NCBI RefSeq assembly: GCF_018613875.1
Contig: NZ_JAGGPJ010000017.1
Coordinates: forward strand, 103,267 to 167,266
Source of the DNA: Arthrobacter sp. ISL-28
GTDB taxonomy: Bacteria > Actinomycetota > Actinomycetes > Actinomycetales > Micrococcaceae
Length of the DNA: 64,000 bases
Direction of reading: 5' to 3'
Positions 41,070 to 50,153 of the stretch are shown one piece after another (the stretch's first letter is position 1; each line of letters begins with the position of its first letter). A program made the position numbers and the translations under genes. The notes beneath the pieces were generated by a model, which was given only the letters and a program-made list of their open reading frames with translations, was not told the DNA's origin and searched no databases.

Positions 41070-42295
41070 GGCCGGCAGCGACAACCACGCCCGAGAAACC
41101 GCCGACGGAAGGCCCGCGACAGAACGAGGGCCGGGGACAGACCGAAAGCCCGGGAGAAGCGCGGTGCCCGTACATGGTGGTCCGCGACCCGGACGTTGTC
41201 CGTGAAGTCCTGCACCGGCCGGCCGACTTCAGCCCGGCGAATGCCCTGGTTGCCGTGACGCCCCTTTCGGCTTCTGCCCTGCGGGTGCTGCAGCGCGTGC
41301 GTTTTGCACTGCCGCCGGTTCTGGCCAGCAATGACACGGAAACGCATGCCGGGATCCGCAAGGTGGTGGCGGGCTATTTCACACCGGCCACCGTAGCCGC
41401 CATGGAGCCGAGGATCCGGGAACTGGCCCAGGAAGCTGCGGGAGCTGCTGCGGCGCAGCTCGAACGGACTGGCCAAGTGGACCTCGTGCAGGCGGTGGCG
41501 GCGTTTACCCCGGCCACCGTCATGCTCGAACTCCTCGGCCTGCCTGTACGGGATCTTGCGGCCCTCAAGCGGTGGGGCCTCGACTCCATGGAATTGTTCT
41601 GGGGGTGGCCGGGCGAGGACCGGCAGCTCGAACTGGCCCACAGCGCCGCCGACTTTTACGTCTGGTTGCGCCGGCTCGTCGCCGAGTCCGTGGACGCCCC
41701 GGGACGCAACCTCTTCAAATCGCTCGCAGCACACGGCTTATCCACCCCGGAGATCTGTTCGCTCGGTTACTTCCTGCTGATCGCCGGCCAGGAAACAACC
41801 ACCCAGCTGATCAGCACCACGCTTTTACGCCTCCTTGAGGGGCCGGCGCTTCAGAACTGGAAAGACGCCGCTGACAGGGCCGGCGCCCAGACCATGGTCC
41901 GGCACGTGCTTGTGACTGAGTCTTCCGTGCCAACCTGGCGGCGCGTAGCTGCCCATGAGGCAAGGCTCGACGGCGAGCTGATCCCGGCCGGCGCTGAGAT
42001 CCTCCTCGAGCTGTCCGGCAACCACTTCACCGGCCATCCCGAACCCCAGGGCTTGTCCCTGGCACTGCAATCGGGCGGCGGGCACAGACCCTCGACCGGC
42101 TACGGCCTGGTTTTCGGCTCCGGCATCCACCGCTGCCTCGGGGCCAAGCTGGCAGAACTCGAGGCGGCCGTCATTGTCCAGGAAACCGCCTCCGCGCTCC
42201 CCCGGATACAACTGCGCGATCATGAACCCGAATGGATCCGGCTCCTATCCTTCCAAGCCCCTCGTTCAGTCACCGTCACGAACAATCCGCTCTGA
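41066..42295 (+). CDS. Cytochrome P450 in the biotin operon, atypical K-helix
   Basis: A 409-residue P450, coupled to bioD by a 4-bp overlap. The heme-binding loop FGSGIHRCLGAKLAELEA gives Cys357, and helix I has AGQETTTQ (240-247) with the normal acid-Thr pair. The K-helix ExxR is absent: the aligned stretch reads RHVLVT (279-284) before ESSVP. The later PERF-type motif is also not recognisable. Coupling to bioADF suggests a BioI-like role, making a pimeloyl unit by oxidative chain cleavage. This is inference; a degenerate or repurposed P450 is also possible. Confidence 0.85.
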   Translation: MRPAATTTPEKPPTEGPRQNEGRGQTESPGEARCPYMVVRDPDVVREVLHRPADFSPANALVAVTPLSASALRVLQRVRFALPPVLASNDTETHAGIRKVVAGYFTPATVAAMEPRIRELAQEAAGAAAAQLERTGQVDLVQAVAAFTPATVMLELLGLPVRDLAALKRWGLDSMELFWGWPGEDRQLELAHSAADFYVWLRRLVAESVDAPGRNLFKSLAAHGLSTPEICSLGYFLLIAGQETTTQLISTTLLRLLEGPALQNWKDAADRAGAQTMVRHVLVTESSVPTWRRVAAHEARLDGELIPAGAEILLELSGNHFTGHPEPQGLSLALQSGGGHRPSTGYGLVFGSGIHRCLGAKLAELEAAVIVQETASALPRIQLRDHEPEWIRLLSFQAPRSVTVTNNPL

Positions 42296-42384
42296 CTGCA
42301 CAGCCTGGCCCGAGTCTGGCAGGCGTTCTGCGATGGGCGTAGATTCAGCTCAGTTCAGTGTGGCGTTTTCACAAGGAGCCTGAG

Positions 42385-44544
42385 ATGGCTGGATGGAATG
42401 CAGACAGTGCGGCCGGGGCACCCGGGCAGGGAGCCGTGACCTTGGTGGCAGGATCATCCTTCTGCATATCGCTGCAGAACGGCGATATCTTCGCGCACCA
42501 CCCGCACGGCGTATTCCATCGGGACACCCGGATCCTGTCACGGTGGTCGCTCACCATCAACGGACAGCCCGTGGAGCCGCTGGGGGCCTGGACCCCTTCG
42601 CCCTACCAGGGTACGTACATGGGAAGGGCCGCGCGGTCCGACGGCCGCGCCGACAGCCCGTTGACGGTGGAGCGGAAACGCGAGCTGGGTGCCGGCATCG
42701 TGGAGGACATCACGATTCACAACTATTCCCTTCAGCCCGCCTCCTGCGAGATCGCGCTGGCCGTGGATGCGGACTTCGCGGACCTTTTCGAGGTCAAAGA
42801 CGGCCGGTTCCACCGCAGGTGGGATCAGACGCGTCGCACGAGGCCCGGGTCGGTGACGATCGAAGCGGCCTGGCAGGAAACACGGAAAGGGATCGTCGTG
42901 CGGATGCGCGATGCCGAGGTCAGCGCCGACGGTCTGCTCCTGCGCATGATGGTCCCGGCCCATGGAAAGTGGAGTGTACGGGCGACCGTGCTGCCGCTGA
43001 CAGCAGAAACCGAAGTCGACGCAGGCCTGCCGACACTCGTCCTTTCGGCGGATATGATCTCTGCGCAGGAGCGGCGTCAGAAAGCATGGGATGCACGTAT
43101 TCCGCTTCCGCGCGTGGGCAATCCGACCGTCGAACGAAGCCTCCTGCGCAGCCACGACGACATCGGGGCCCTGCGGATTGTGGACCCCGACCATCCGGAC
43201 CGCATGGTTGTGGCCGCAGGAGCCCCATGGTTCATGGCACTGTTTGGGCGGGACTCCCTGCTGTCCTCCTTTATGGTCCTGCCCGTCGACGCAACTCTGG
43301 CACTGGGCACGCTGCAGACGCTGGCCGACCGGCAAGGCACAAAAGTGGATCCGCTGACCGAAGAGCAACCCGGCCGAATTCTGCACGAGGTGCGGCTCGA
43401 CGTCGGAACGGGCCTGGCCCTTGGCGGCAGGTCTGCCTACTACGGCACCGCCGACGCCACTCCGCTGTTCGTCACCCTGCTCGGCGAAGCCAGCCGCTGG
43501 GGACTTGCCGCCGAAGACATCGCAGCGCTCGTGCCCCATGCAGACCGTGCCCTTGAGTGGATCCGGGAGTACGGGGATCGTGACGGAGATGGGTTCGTTG
43601 AGTACCTGCGGCTCAGCGACCAGGGCCTCGCCAACCAGGGCTGGAAGGACTCCTGGGACGGAATCAACTTCGCGGATGGCAGGCTTGCCGAGCCGCCCAT
43701 TGCACTGTGCGAGGTTCAAGGCTATGTCTACAGCGCCTATCTGGCCCGGGCATGGATGGCATACGAGGCCGGCGACGAGGCTCTCGCCGATGATCTCCGG
43801 GAACGTGCGGAGCGGCTGAAAAAACAGTTCAACGAGCAGTTCTGGCTGCCGGACCGCGGATACTATGCGATCGCACTCGACCGGGATAAGCGGCCCGTTG
43901 ACGCCTGCGCCTCCAACATGGGCCACTGCCTGTGGTCAGGCATCGTGGACGAGGATAAGGCACGACAGGTTGCAGACCGGCTCATGTCCCCGGAAATGTT
44001 CAGCGGCTGGGGCGTGCGCACCCTGGCAACGGACATGGGGGCGTACAACCCTGTCAGCTACCACAACGGCTCCGTCTGGCCCCACGACAATGCGCTCATC
44101 GTTGGAGGCCTGATGCGGTACGGCTTCGTGAAGGAAGCACAGCGGCTTTCCTCCGCGCTGATGGACGCCGCTGAATACACGGACAACCGGCTGCCCGAGC
44201 TGTTCTGTGGGTTCAGCCGTTCCGATTATCCCCAGCCGCTTCCCTACCCGACGGCCTGCTCTCCGCAAGCATGGGCCTCGGCGACGCCCGTCATGCTGAT
44301 CCGGAGCCTCCTGCGCTACGAGGCAGATGTCGCCCTGGGCGTGCTCTGGTTGGATCCCGCGTTGCCGGAAACGTGGGGAAGCCTGCACACCACCAACCTG
44401 CCGGTGGGCGGTGCACGGGTCACTCTCGATGTGTCGGGGTCCCATGTGGACGTGGAGGGATTGCCCCAAGGCATGGTGTTCCGAAGGGGAACACGACCAC
44501 CCCTGGCCGACTTCATGGAGATCAACAGGCTGCGGCGGGAGTGA
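42385..44544 (+). CDS. Glycogen debranching-type protein (amylo-alpha-1,6-glucosidase family), copy 1
   Basis: A 719-residue protein from ATG 42385 (AAGGAG 5-7 nt upstream). The N-terminal GDE_N_bis-type beta domain (SSFCISLQNGDIFAHHPHG, FHRDTRILSRWSLTING) is followed by an (alpha/alpha)6 barrel: APWFMALFGRDSLLSSFM, EQPGRILHEVR, GDRDGDGFVEYLR, NQGWKDSWDGINFADGRL and YHNGSVWPHDNALI. The Asp/Glu-rich WKDSWDG and GRDSLL loops hold the likely catalytic acids. The family acts on alpha-1,6 or other alpha-glucosidic linkages, but many members are uncharacterised. A close paralogue lies at 60922. Confidence 0.88.
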   Translation: MAGWNADSAAGAPGQGAVTLVAGSSFCISLQNGDIFAHHPHGVFHRDTRILSRWSLTINGQPVEPLGAWTPSPYQGTYMGRAARSDGRADSPLTVERKRELGAGIVEDITIHNYSLQPASCEIALAVDADFADLFEVKDGRFHRRWDQTRRTRPGSVTIEAAWQETRKGIVVRMRDAEVSADGLLLRMMVPAHGKWSVRATVLPLTAETEVDAGLPTLVLSADMISAQERRQKAWDARIPLPRVGNPTVERSLLRSHDDIGALRIVDPDHPDRMVVAAGAPWFMALFGRDSLLSSFMVLPVDATLALGTLQTLADRQGTKVDPLTEEQPGRILHEVRLDVGTGLALGGRSAYYGTADATPLFVTLLGEASRWGLAAEDIAALVPHADRALEWIREYGDRDGDGFVEYLRLSDQGLANQGWKDSWDGINFADGRLAEPPIALCEVQGYVYSAYLARAWMAYEAGDEALADDLRERAERLKKQFNEQFWLPDRGYYAIALDRDKRPVDACASNMGHCLWSGIVDEDKARQVADRLMSPEMFSGWGVRTLATDMGAYNPVSYHNGSVWPHDNALIVGGLMRYGFVKEAQRLSSALMDAAEYTDNRLPELFCGFSRSDYPQPLPYPTACSPQAWASATPVMLIRSLLRYEADVALGVLWLDPALPETWGSLHTTNLPVGGARVTLDVSGSHVDVEGLPQGMVFRRGTRPPLADFMEINRLRRE

Positions 44545-44785
44545 CGGCGGGGCTACTTAAGGCGGGTGAGAGTCAGGATGCCCTGTCTATGCTGGCGCCC
44601 AACTCCCTTGAGATGGTCCGGGGGTGGCTCATAGGCCGAGATCTGAGCGGATGTCCGGACGGGCACGTTCAGATCGAAAGGGCGGCACGGACGTCAGTCC
44701 GTTCGGGGAGGCTCGTCGGGTCTGCGGGAACATCCGTCGACATTGCGGTTCTCCTGGTTCCCCGGCGCGTCCGTCTCTGCAGGCC

Positions 44786-46612
44786 CTACCTCGACGGGTT
44801 GACGACCATCGCCGAGCCGCCCCCTCGTCTCACGGGCTCCGCCGCCGCGACCATCCTCCCGTCACGTTCGAACTCGATCGCAGTTGCCGCGCCGATCTCC
44901 GCCGCCGAGGTGAACGCGTCACCCGCCGGCATGAGCTGGTGACCGTACCGCTTCAGCTGGCGTTCATAAGCGGTGATGAAGGCCGGCTCGGCTGTGACCT
45001 TGGCAGCGTTCCGCTGCGCGGCGCGCGGTGCCGCGACCGCCTCGGAGATGCTCATGCCCAGGTCCACCCGGTTGAGGATCGTCTGCAGGACGGTCGTGAT
45101 GATCGTCGACCCGCCGGGCGAGCCGAGCGCGAGGAATGGCTCCCCGTCCTTGAGGATAATGGTCGGCGACATCGAGGAGCGCGGCCGCTTCTCCGGTTCG
45201 ATCCGGTTCGGATCTTGGGGATCGTACACGGTCGAGAAGTCAGTCAGCTCGTTGTTGAGCAGGAACCCCCGGTCGGGGACCACGATGCCGGACCCGCCGG
45301 TCTGCTCGATGGTGAGCGTGTACTCGACCACGTTTCCCCACTGGTCAGCGACGGTCAGGTTGGTCGTCGAGATATTCTCGGTGTCCTTCTCGTCGGCGGG
45401 CGCCGCAGCGGAAGCCGGGCATACGCCGTCGTAGTTGGACACGTCCCCCGGTGCCACGGGCTTCGCGGCCGCGCGCTTCGGATCGATCCTGCACGAGCGC
45501 TCCTTGCCGAACAGGGGGTCAGTGAGCGCGGCCGTGGGGACGTCGACAAAGGCCGGGTCGCCCAGGTACTTACCGCGGTCCGCGAACGCGAGCGCGCTCG
45601 CCTCGAGATAGTGGTGCAGGGCGTCGGGTGTGGACATCTCCGAAACGTTGAACGTGTCCAGGATGTTCAGGGCCTCGCCGACTGTGGTGCCACCGCTGCT
45701 CGACGGCGCCATTCCGTAGACGTCCAGGCCGCGGTACTCCACCTGCGTGGGTGCCTGATCCAGAGCGGTGTAGGCGGCGAGATCCGCCGTCGTCATATGG
45801 CCTGCCGGGACGGGCAGCGTCGTTCTGGCCGTCTTCGGCGGAGTCTGGACCGTTGCCGCGATCTCTTCTGCGAGCGGGCCGTGGTAGAAGCCGCGGGTCC
45901 CCTGGTTTGAAAGAATCCGGTACGTCTTGGCGAGGTCGGGGTTCTTAAAGACACTGCCGACGGCGGGTGCGTCGCCGCCGGGGAGGAAGAGTTCGCTCGT
46001 GGAGGTAAACGCCTCAAAGCGGATCTTGTTGTCGAGGGTCTGCTGGCGGAACGTTTCGTCGACCACGAAGCCGCGGTCCGCCACCTCAATGGCCGGCTCC
46101 AGGGCATCATCAAGGTCCAGGGTGCCCCAACGCTTGAGTGCACGTTCCCAGGTGGCCGGCGTGCCGGGAACGCCTACGGAAATGCCGCTTGTGACGAGCT
46201 CGGGCGTGAAATTGTAGGGCTTACCCGTCGTTGGGTCGATGAACGCGTCACGCGGCATTGCCGCCGGTGCAGTCTCGCGGCCATCGATCGTGCCGACCCG
46301 GCCGGTCTTGGCGTTGTAGAACACGAAGTAGCCGCCCCCGCCGATACCCGCGCTGTACGGCTCGGTCACTCCCAGGGTCGCGGCGGCGGCGACGGCGGCG
46401 TCCGCTGCGTTGCCGCCCTCGCGAAGGACTTCGATCGCCGCAGCGGATGCCTCCGGGTCAACGGTGCTCACCGCGCCGCCGTACCCGGTCGCCGTCGCCG
46501 TCTTTTCAGTCTCCCGAGGATCTGCGTACGCGGGACTGATGGCCGCGCCGCTTGTCACTGTCATAGCCAGAGCCGCCGTAAGGGCAGCAAATCGACGTCT
46601 CACATAGGGCAT
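44786..46612 (-). CDS. ggt: Gamma-glutamyltransferase precursor
   Basis: A 608-residue secreted enzyme. Signal peptide 1-30 ends AYA. The large subunit has GYGGAVSTVDPEASAAAIEVL and AGIGGGGYFVFYN. Autocleavage is expected just before T416 in ENISTTNLTVADQWGNVV, which becomes the N-terminal nucleophile of the small subunit, followed by NNELTDFS, RPRSSMSPTIIL and GSPGGSTIITTVLQ. It transfers or hydrolyses gamma-glutamyl groups. The site reads TTN where many homologues have TTH. ATG 46612 has GGGAG 7 nt upstream. Confidence 0.93.
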   Translation of the reverse strand: MPYVRRRFAALTAALAMTVTSGAAISPAYADPRETEKTATATGYGGAVSTVDPEASAAAIEVLREGGNAADAAVAAAATLGVTEPYSAGIGGGGYFVFYNAKTGRVGTIDGRETAPAAMPRDAFIDPTTGKPYNFTPELVTSGISVGVPGTPATWERALKRWGTLDLDDALEPAIEVADRGFVVDETFRQQTLDNKIRFEAFTSTSELFLPGGDAPAVGSVFKNPDLAKTYRILSNQGTRGFYHGPLAEEIAATVQTPPKTARTTLPVPAGHMTTADLAAYTALDQAPTQVEYRGLDVYGMAPSSSGGTTVGEALNILDTFNVSEMSTPDALHHYLEASALAFADRGKYLGDPAFVDVPTAALTDPLFGKERSCRIDPKRAAAKPVAPGDVSNYDGVCPASAAAPADEKDTENISTTNLTVADQWGNVVEYTLTIEQTGGSGIVVPDRGFLLNNELTDFSTVYDPQDPNRIEPEKRPRSSMSPTIILKDGEPFLALGSPGGSTIITTVLQTILNRVDLGMSISEAVAAPRAAQRNAAKVTAEPAFITAYERQLKRYGHQLMPAGDAFTSAAEIGAATAIEFERDGRMVAAAEPVRRGGGSAMVVNPSR

Positions 46613-46693
46613 GATGGCTCCCGAGTCTGGGTGATGCGAGGTGACGGTAGTGTCACGCTACTCCCCTGTCCTGCGACACTCAACACCGCCGTG

Positions 46694-47119
46694 CTAGTCC
46701 CCACGCGCCTTCCGGGTGGCAGTCTCGTTGGCCTTCTGCAGTGCCTTGACCAGCTCGTCCTTGTTCATCTTCGAACGGCCATCGATGTTCAGTTCCTGGG
46801 CACGCTTGTAGAGGTGCTCCTTTGAGGCGTTCGCGTCCACGCCCCCGGCGGTGGGCTCCGATGAATCGAGTCCCTCCTCTGCGCGCCGGTCGGAGGGGCC
46901 ACGCTTCTCTTTGGGCTCCCAGTGGTCGCCCACCTTCTCGTAGCTGTGCTTTAACGATGCGTAGGCGGCGCGGGCAGCACGGCTCTCGTCGTTGTCGTAG
47001 GACTCGAGGGCGGAATCGTAGGTTTTGGCGAATGTGTCCTGGGCTTTCTGCTCAGAGCGCTGCAGGGTCGAGGGGAGCTCTTCCTTGCGGGCGTGGTCGT
47101 TCCTGCCGGTCTTGGGCAT
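46694..47119 (-). CDS. ChaB-family protein with C-terminal Rho-N-like motif
   Basis: A 141-residue, highly charged soluble protein. Residues ~10-60 match the ChaB domain (EELPSTLQRSEQKAQDTFAK, ARAAYASLKHSYEKVGDHW). Residues ~98-135 (SKEHLYKRAQELNIDGRSKM, then NKDELVKALQKAN) match the Rho_N/SAP-like helix-extended-loop-helix. ChaB was once linked to cation transport, but its function is unclear. The domain pair suggests nucleic-acid contact (inference). AAAGGAG-type site upstream of the ATG. Confidence 0.82.
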   Translation of the reverse strand: MPKTGRNDHARKEELPSTLQRSEQKAQDTFAKTYDSALESYDNDESRAARAAYASLKHSYEKVGDHWEPKEKRGPSDRRAEEGLDSSEPTAGGVDANASKEHLYKRAQELNIDGRSKMNKDELVKALQKANETATRKARGD

Positions 47120-47227
47120 GGCACCGCACTCCTTTCATCAGCAGGCTGATCATCCGGATGGAACCAGTGTAGGCTCGCTCGCCATGGGCTTGAACGGCCC
47201 CGGCCTCGTGCGGAGCCGGGCCGCCGC

Positions 47228-47512
47228 TCACTGCTTGAGATGCTCGGTCAGAACCTCAAATTCTTCCACTTCGACGATCTGCATGTTCTGCTCGCGGCTG
47301 GTTTCGGAGCGGATCCTGCCAGCGGGTTCTTGACTCGCGACGACATCTTCCTGGGTATCCCACAGTGTGATGGACAGGGATTTGTCGTCCTTTCCCTTCA
47401 GATAGTAGAGACCCCGGCATCCGGGCAGCTCCAGAACGCGCCTCACGGTTTCCTCCGCGGGTTCCCCCGTGGTGCCGGGGCTGGTTTTGTAGGTGCTGAC
47501 TCGAGCAAACAT
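47228..47512 (-). CDS. Small dimeric alpha/beta-barrel (antibiotic-biosynthesis-monooxygenase-like) protein
   Basis: A 94-residue protein: FARVSTYKTSPGTTGEPAEE, CRGLYYLKGKDDKSLSITLW, DTQEDVVASQEPAGRIR, EVEEFEVLTEHLKQ. The beta-alpha-beta-beta pattern with a central Trp matches ABM-type ferredoxin-like domains, many of which act as heme or small-molecule monooxygenases or have no known activity. It has GAGGAGAAAAAT before the ATG. A GC-rich hairpin lies just downstream (~47189-47214). Confidence 0.65.
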   Translation of the reverse strand: MFARVSTYKTSPGTTGEPAEETVRRVLELPGCRGLYYLKGKDDKSLSITLWDTQEDVVASQEPAGRIRSETSREQNMQIVEVEEFEVLTEHLKQ

Positions 47513-47756
47513 TTTTCTCCTCCGGCTTCAATATGAATCGGCTGGCACCGACGGGATTCCTGGCCACCGGCATCTCTGCCGGCATGAGCAGACCTCCCAT
47601 CACCTAGTAACTACCGGGAACGGCTCCGGCGCAAGACCGTACCGGCTGCACTTTCGCGGGGACGGCTTCAGTCCAGGCCGAGCGCGCTTCGGAGGGGCGA
47701 TGCACGGTGCGGGATTCCTCCGCCTCGCTGTTCCAGGTCAATGCTGTTGGTCCAGC

Positions 47757-48695
47757 TCAGTGGTGTCGGTCCAGCGCATCGATGAGCCGCCTGACTGAGC
47801 CGCCGAGGTTCCAGTCGATGGCGAGGCGCTCGAGGTCGGCGCGCGAATCGCCTGTGACAGAGTGCAGCTGCGCCCCCGCCTCCTCGAGGGTCGGCAGCTC
47901 GAGGTCGCGAACCACCTTCACGACGGCCGGGGCGACCGTGAGGTAGTCCGCGGCCGCGGCGAGTTTCGACCGCACGGGTGAGGACAGCCCACTTCCGGCG
48001 TCCCGCGCCGCCGCGAGCAGCCCTTCGAGCGTGCCGTACTGCAGGAGCAGCGACGCGGCGGTCTTCTCACCGATGCCGGCGACGCCCGGCAGCCCGTCGG
48101 AGGCGTCGCCGCGGAGGGTCGCGTAGTCGGCATACTGCTGGGGCAGCACATGGTACTTGCCGACGACGACGACCTCAGTGATGAGTTCGAGGTTTTTCAT
48201 GCCACGCGCGGTGTAGATGACCCGCACCTGGCGGGCGTCATCGACGAGCTGGAAGAGATCGCGGTCGCCCGTCACCACATCAACGGGAAGCCCGGCGTGG
48301 CTGGCGTAGGTGCCGACGACGTCGTCGGCCTCATGCTCAGCAGCCCCCACGACGGCGATGCCGGCGAGCTCGAGCACTCGGCGGATCATCGGAATCTGCG
48401 CCTCAAGCAGGTCCGGCACCACCTCCACATCCGCGGCACCCGGTACCACCTCTGCGACCCGGTGCGACTTGTAGCTCGGAATGAGGTCCACGCGCCACTG
48501 CGGGCGCCAGTCATCGTCCCAGCACGCAACGAGATGCGTCGCGCCGTAGTCGGTCGTGAGCCGTGCGATCATATCGAGCAAGCCGCGAACGGCGTTCACC
48601 GGTAAGCCGTCGGCGCGGCGGATCGTGTCAGGCACGCCGTAGAAGGCGCGAAAGTACAGCGAGGCAGTGTCAAGCAGCATCAGGCGGTCGGGCAT
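47757..48695 (-). CDS. 5'-3' exonuclease (PIN/FEN-like, DNA polymerase I N-domain type)
   Basis: A 312-residue stand-alone FEN-family nuclease. ATG 48695 is set by AGGA 6 nt upstream. Acidic metal ligands are visible in LMLLDTASLYFRAFYG (D9), CWDDDWRPQ, EHEADDVVGTYA and VVTGDRDLFQLVDD. The helix-3-turn-helix is LRGDASDGLPGVAGIGEKTA, and IPSYKSHR is the arch region. The family removes 5' flaps or RNA primers and is common in actinobacteria beside full PolA. It is divergent from an HhH-GPD repair protein, making a repair pair. Confidence 0.9.
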   Translation of the reverse strand: MPDRLMLLDTASLYFRAFYGVPDTIRRADGLPVNAVRGLLDMIARLTTDYGATHLVACWDDDWRPQWRVDLIPSYKSHRVAEVVPGAADVEVVPDLLEAQIPMIRRVLELAGIAVVGAAEHEADDVVGTYASHAGLPVDVVTGDRDLFQLVDDARQVRVIYTARGMKNLELITEVVVVGKYHVLPQQYADYATLRGDASDGLPGVAGIGEKTAASLLLQYGTLEGLLAAARDAGSGLSSPVRSKLAAAADYLTVAPAVVKVVRDLELPTLEEAGAQLHSVTGDSRADLERLAIDWNLGGSVRRLIDALDRHH

Positions 48696-48780
48696 AACTG
48701 ATCCTGACACAAATGCGCGTGGCCGCGCAGGACGGCGAGGTGTCGTGTTCGTCGGGCGGCGCAGATGGGAGGATGGGCGC

Positions 48781-49374
48781 ATGGAACTGCATATCACTGG
48801 TGATCCGGCCGCCGACAAACTGCTCAGCGATGACGCGTTCGCGCTACTAACCGGCATGCTGCTGGACCAGCAGGTGACCATGGAGTCGGCGTTTGCCGGA
48901 CCGGAAAAGATCCGGACGCGCGTCGGATCCATCGATCCTGCCGCGATCGCTGAGTATGACCCGGCCGGCTTCGTTGAGGTTTTTAAGGAACGTCCTGCCG
49001 TCCACAGATTCCCTGGCTCCATGGCCAGCCGGGTCCAGGCCCTGGCCGAAACTGTGCAACACGACTGGAATGGGGACGCAACTGCCATCTGGACGAAGGG
49101 CGACCCTGACGGCAAGGAAGTGCTCCGCAGGCTGAAAGGACTGCCCGGATTCGGGGAGCAAAAGGCAAAGATCTTCCTGGCGCTGCTCGGCAAGCAGTGC
49201 GGACTCCGGGCAGAAGGCTGGCGTGAGGCCGCAGGCCACTACGGCCAGGAGGGGGCATTTCTTTCCGTCGCCGACATCGTGGACCCGGAGTCACTGGTTA
49301 AAGTCCGCGCCAGCAAGCAGGCGGCCAAGGCTGCTGTCAAAGCGGCGAAGGCGCCAGGCACAGGCGGCCCCTGA
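48781..49374 (+). CDS. HhH-GPD-type base-excision repair protein
   Basis: A 197-residue protein from ATG 48781 with GGGAGGA 7 nt upstream. It starts LHITGDPAADKLLSDD and has LLTGMLLDQQVTMESAFAGP (helix with the GPD-like start) and LKGLPGFGEQKAKIFLALLG (helix-hairpin-helix). Family members are small DNA glycosylase-like proteins in actinobacteria with untested substrates. The C-terminus is Lys/Ala-rich (KVRASKQAAKAAVKAAKAP), a likely DNA-contacting tail. Divergent from the 5'-3' exonuclease gene across 85 bp. Confidence 0.87.
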   Translation: MELHITGDPAADKLLSDDAFALLTGMLLDQQVTMESAFAGPEKIRTRVGSIDPAAIAEYDPAGFVEVFKERPAVHRFPGSMASRVQALAETVQHDWNGDATAIWTKGDPDGKEVLRRLKGLPGFGEQKAKIFLALLGKQCGLRAEGWREAAGHYGQEGAFLSVADIVDPESLVKVRASKQAAKAAVKAAKAPGTGGP

Positions 49375-49433
49375 CCTCTGGTGACGACTTCTGGTGAGGA
49401 TGGCGTCGACGTCGTACGCGCGGACCGCCTGGC

Positions 49434-50036
49434 TCAGGTGCTCGTGGACAGGCCTTTCGACCGGCTGGCACCGACTGCGTATTCGAGCTCGATCAGCCCG
49501 GTGTCGTAGGTCTTCGCGCTCAATAGGCTCAGAAGGGTCGGATCCTGGCCGGCGGGAAACACGCCACGCCCTGCGCCGATTGCGATGGGCATGACGACGA
49601 GTCGCACGGCATCCACCTCTCCGGCCATAAAGAACGTCTCGCTCAGGGTTAGGCTGCCCCAAAGAACAATGGCGCCGTCAATCTCACTCTTGATGCGGCG
49701 GATCGCCTGGACGGCATCACCGGATTCGATGGTTGCCTCCGGCAGGTCCCCCCACGGCGCCTTCTTGAGGTGCTGGGAGAATACGAAGCGGCGGAGTCCA
49801 TTGAGCGCTGGCGCTATGACCTCCCCGTCCGATGCCGGAGTCGGCCAGTAATCGACGAACATCCGGTACGTGGAGGCTCCAAGCACCATGGCCTCGACGT
49901 TGTCGAGCCACGCGAGTTGGCTTTGGTCGAACTCGGCTGTGCCCCCTTCGAGCATTTCGTATGCATTGAATTCGTTGTTGGTGTTGGCGGCAAACCCGTC
50001 AGCCGTCACGAATTCCTGGACAATAAGTTGTCCCAT
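49434..50036 (-). CDS. Dihydrofolate reductase/RibD C-terminal family protein
   Basis: A 200-residue protein: LIVQEFVTADGFAANTNNEF, MVLGASTYRMFVDYWPTP, RRFVFSQHLKKAPWGDLPEA, AIVLWGSLTLSETFFMAGEV and VRLVVMPIAIGAGRGVFPAG. This is the YyaP/RibD-C type of DHFR fold that binds NADPH. The substrate is unknown, and it is unlikely to be the housekeeping DHFR. The start follows GGGACAACTT-type sequence and is only moderately sure. Divergent from the SWIM operon. Confidence 0.82.
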   Translation of the reverse strand: MGQLIVQEFVTADGFAANTNNEFNAYEMLEGGTAEFDQSQLAWLDNVEAMVLGASTYRMFVDYWPTPASDGEVIAPALNGLRRFVFSQHLKKAPWGDLPEATIESGDAVQAIRRIKSEIDGAIVLWGSLTLSETFFMAGEVDAVRLVVMPIAIGAGRGVFPAGQDPTLLSLLSAKTYDTGLIELEYAVGASRSKGLSTST

Positions 50037-50153
50037 GTTTGCGGTTGACGTGGGCGTACTCTCTAAGATGGCTTCCAGATGCTCCCTCCGCCGTAGCTTT
50101 CCGCTCCGCCACGCTGCCCTGCCTCTCCTGCGGCACCAGAGGCGTCAGGCACA

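Noticed and set aside
44545..44785. Possible tRNA or small RNA between the debranching and ggt genes
   Set aside because: No cloverleaf arms or CCA-type end could be traced; only short palindromes such as GGACGTCAGTCC.
44624..45910. 428-codon plus-strand open frame opposite the gamma-glutamyltransferase gene
   Set aside because: It is the antisense shadow of ggt in high-GC DNA. It has no ribosome site and no protein-like motifs.
47189..47214. Strong terminator after the small ABM-like gene
   Set aside because: The GC-rich inverted repeat has a bulge and no T-tract, so it was mentioned only as context.
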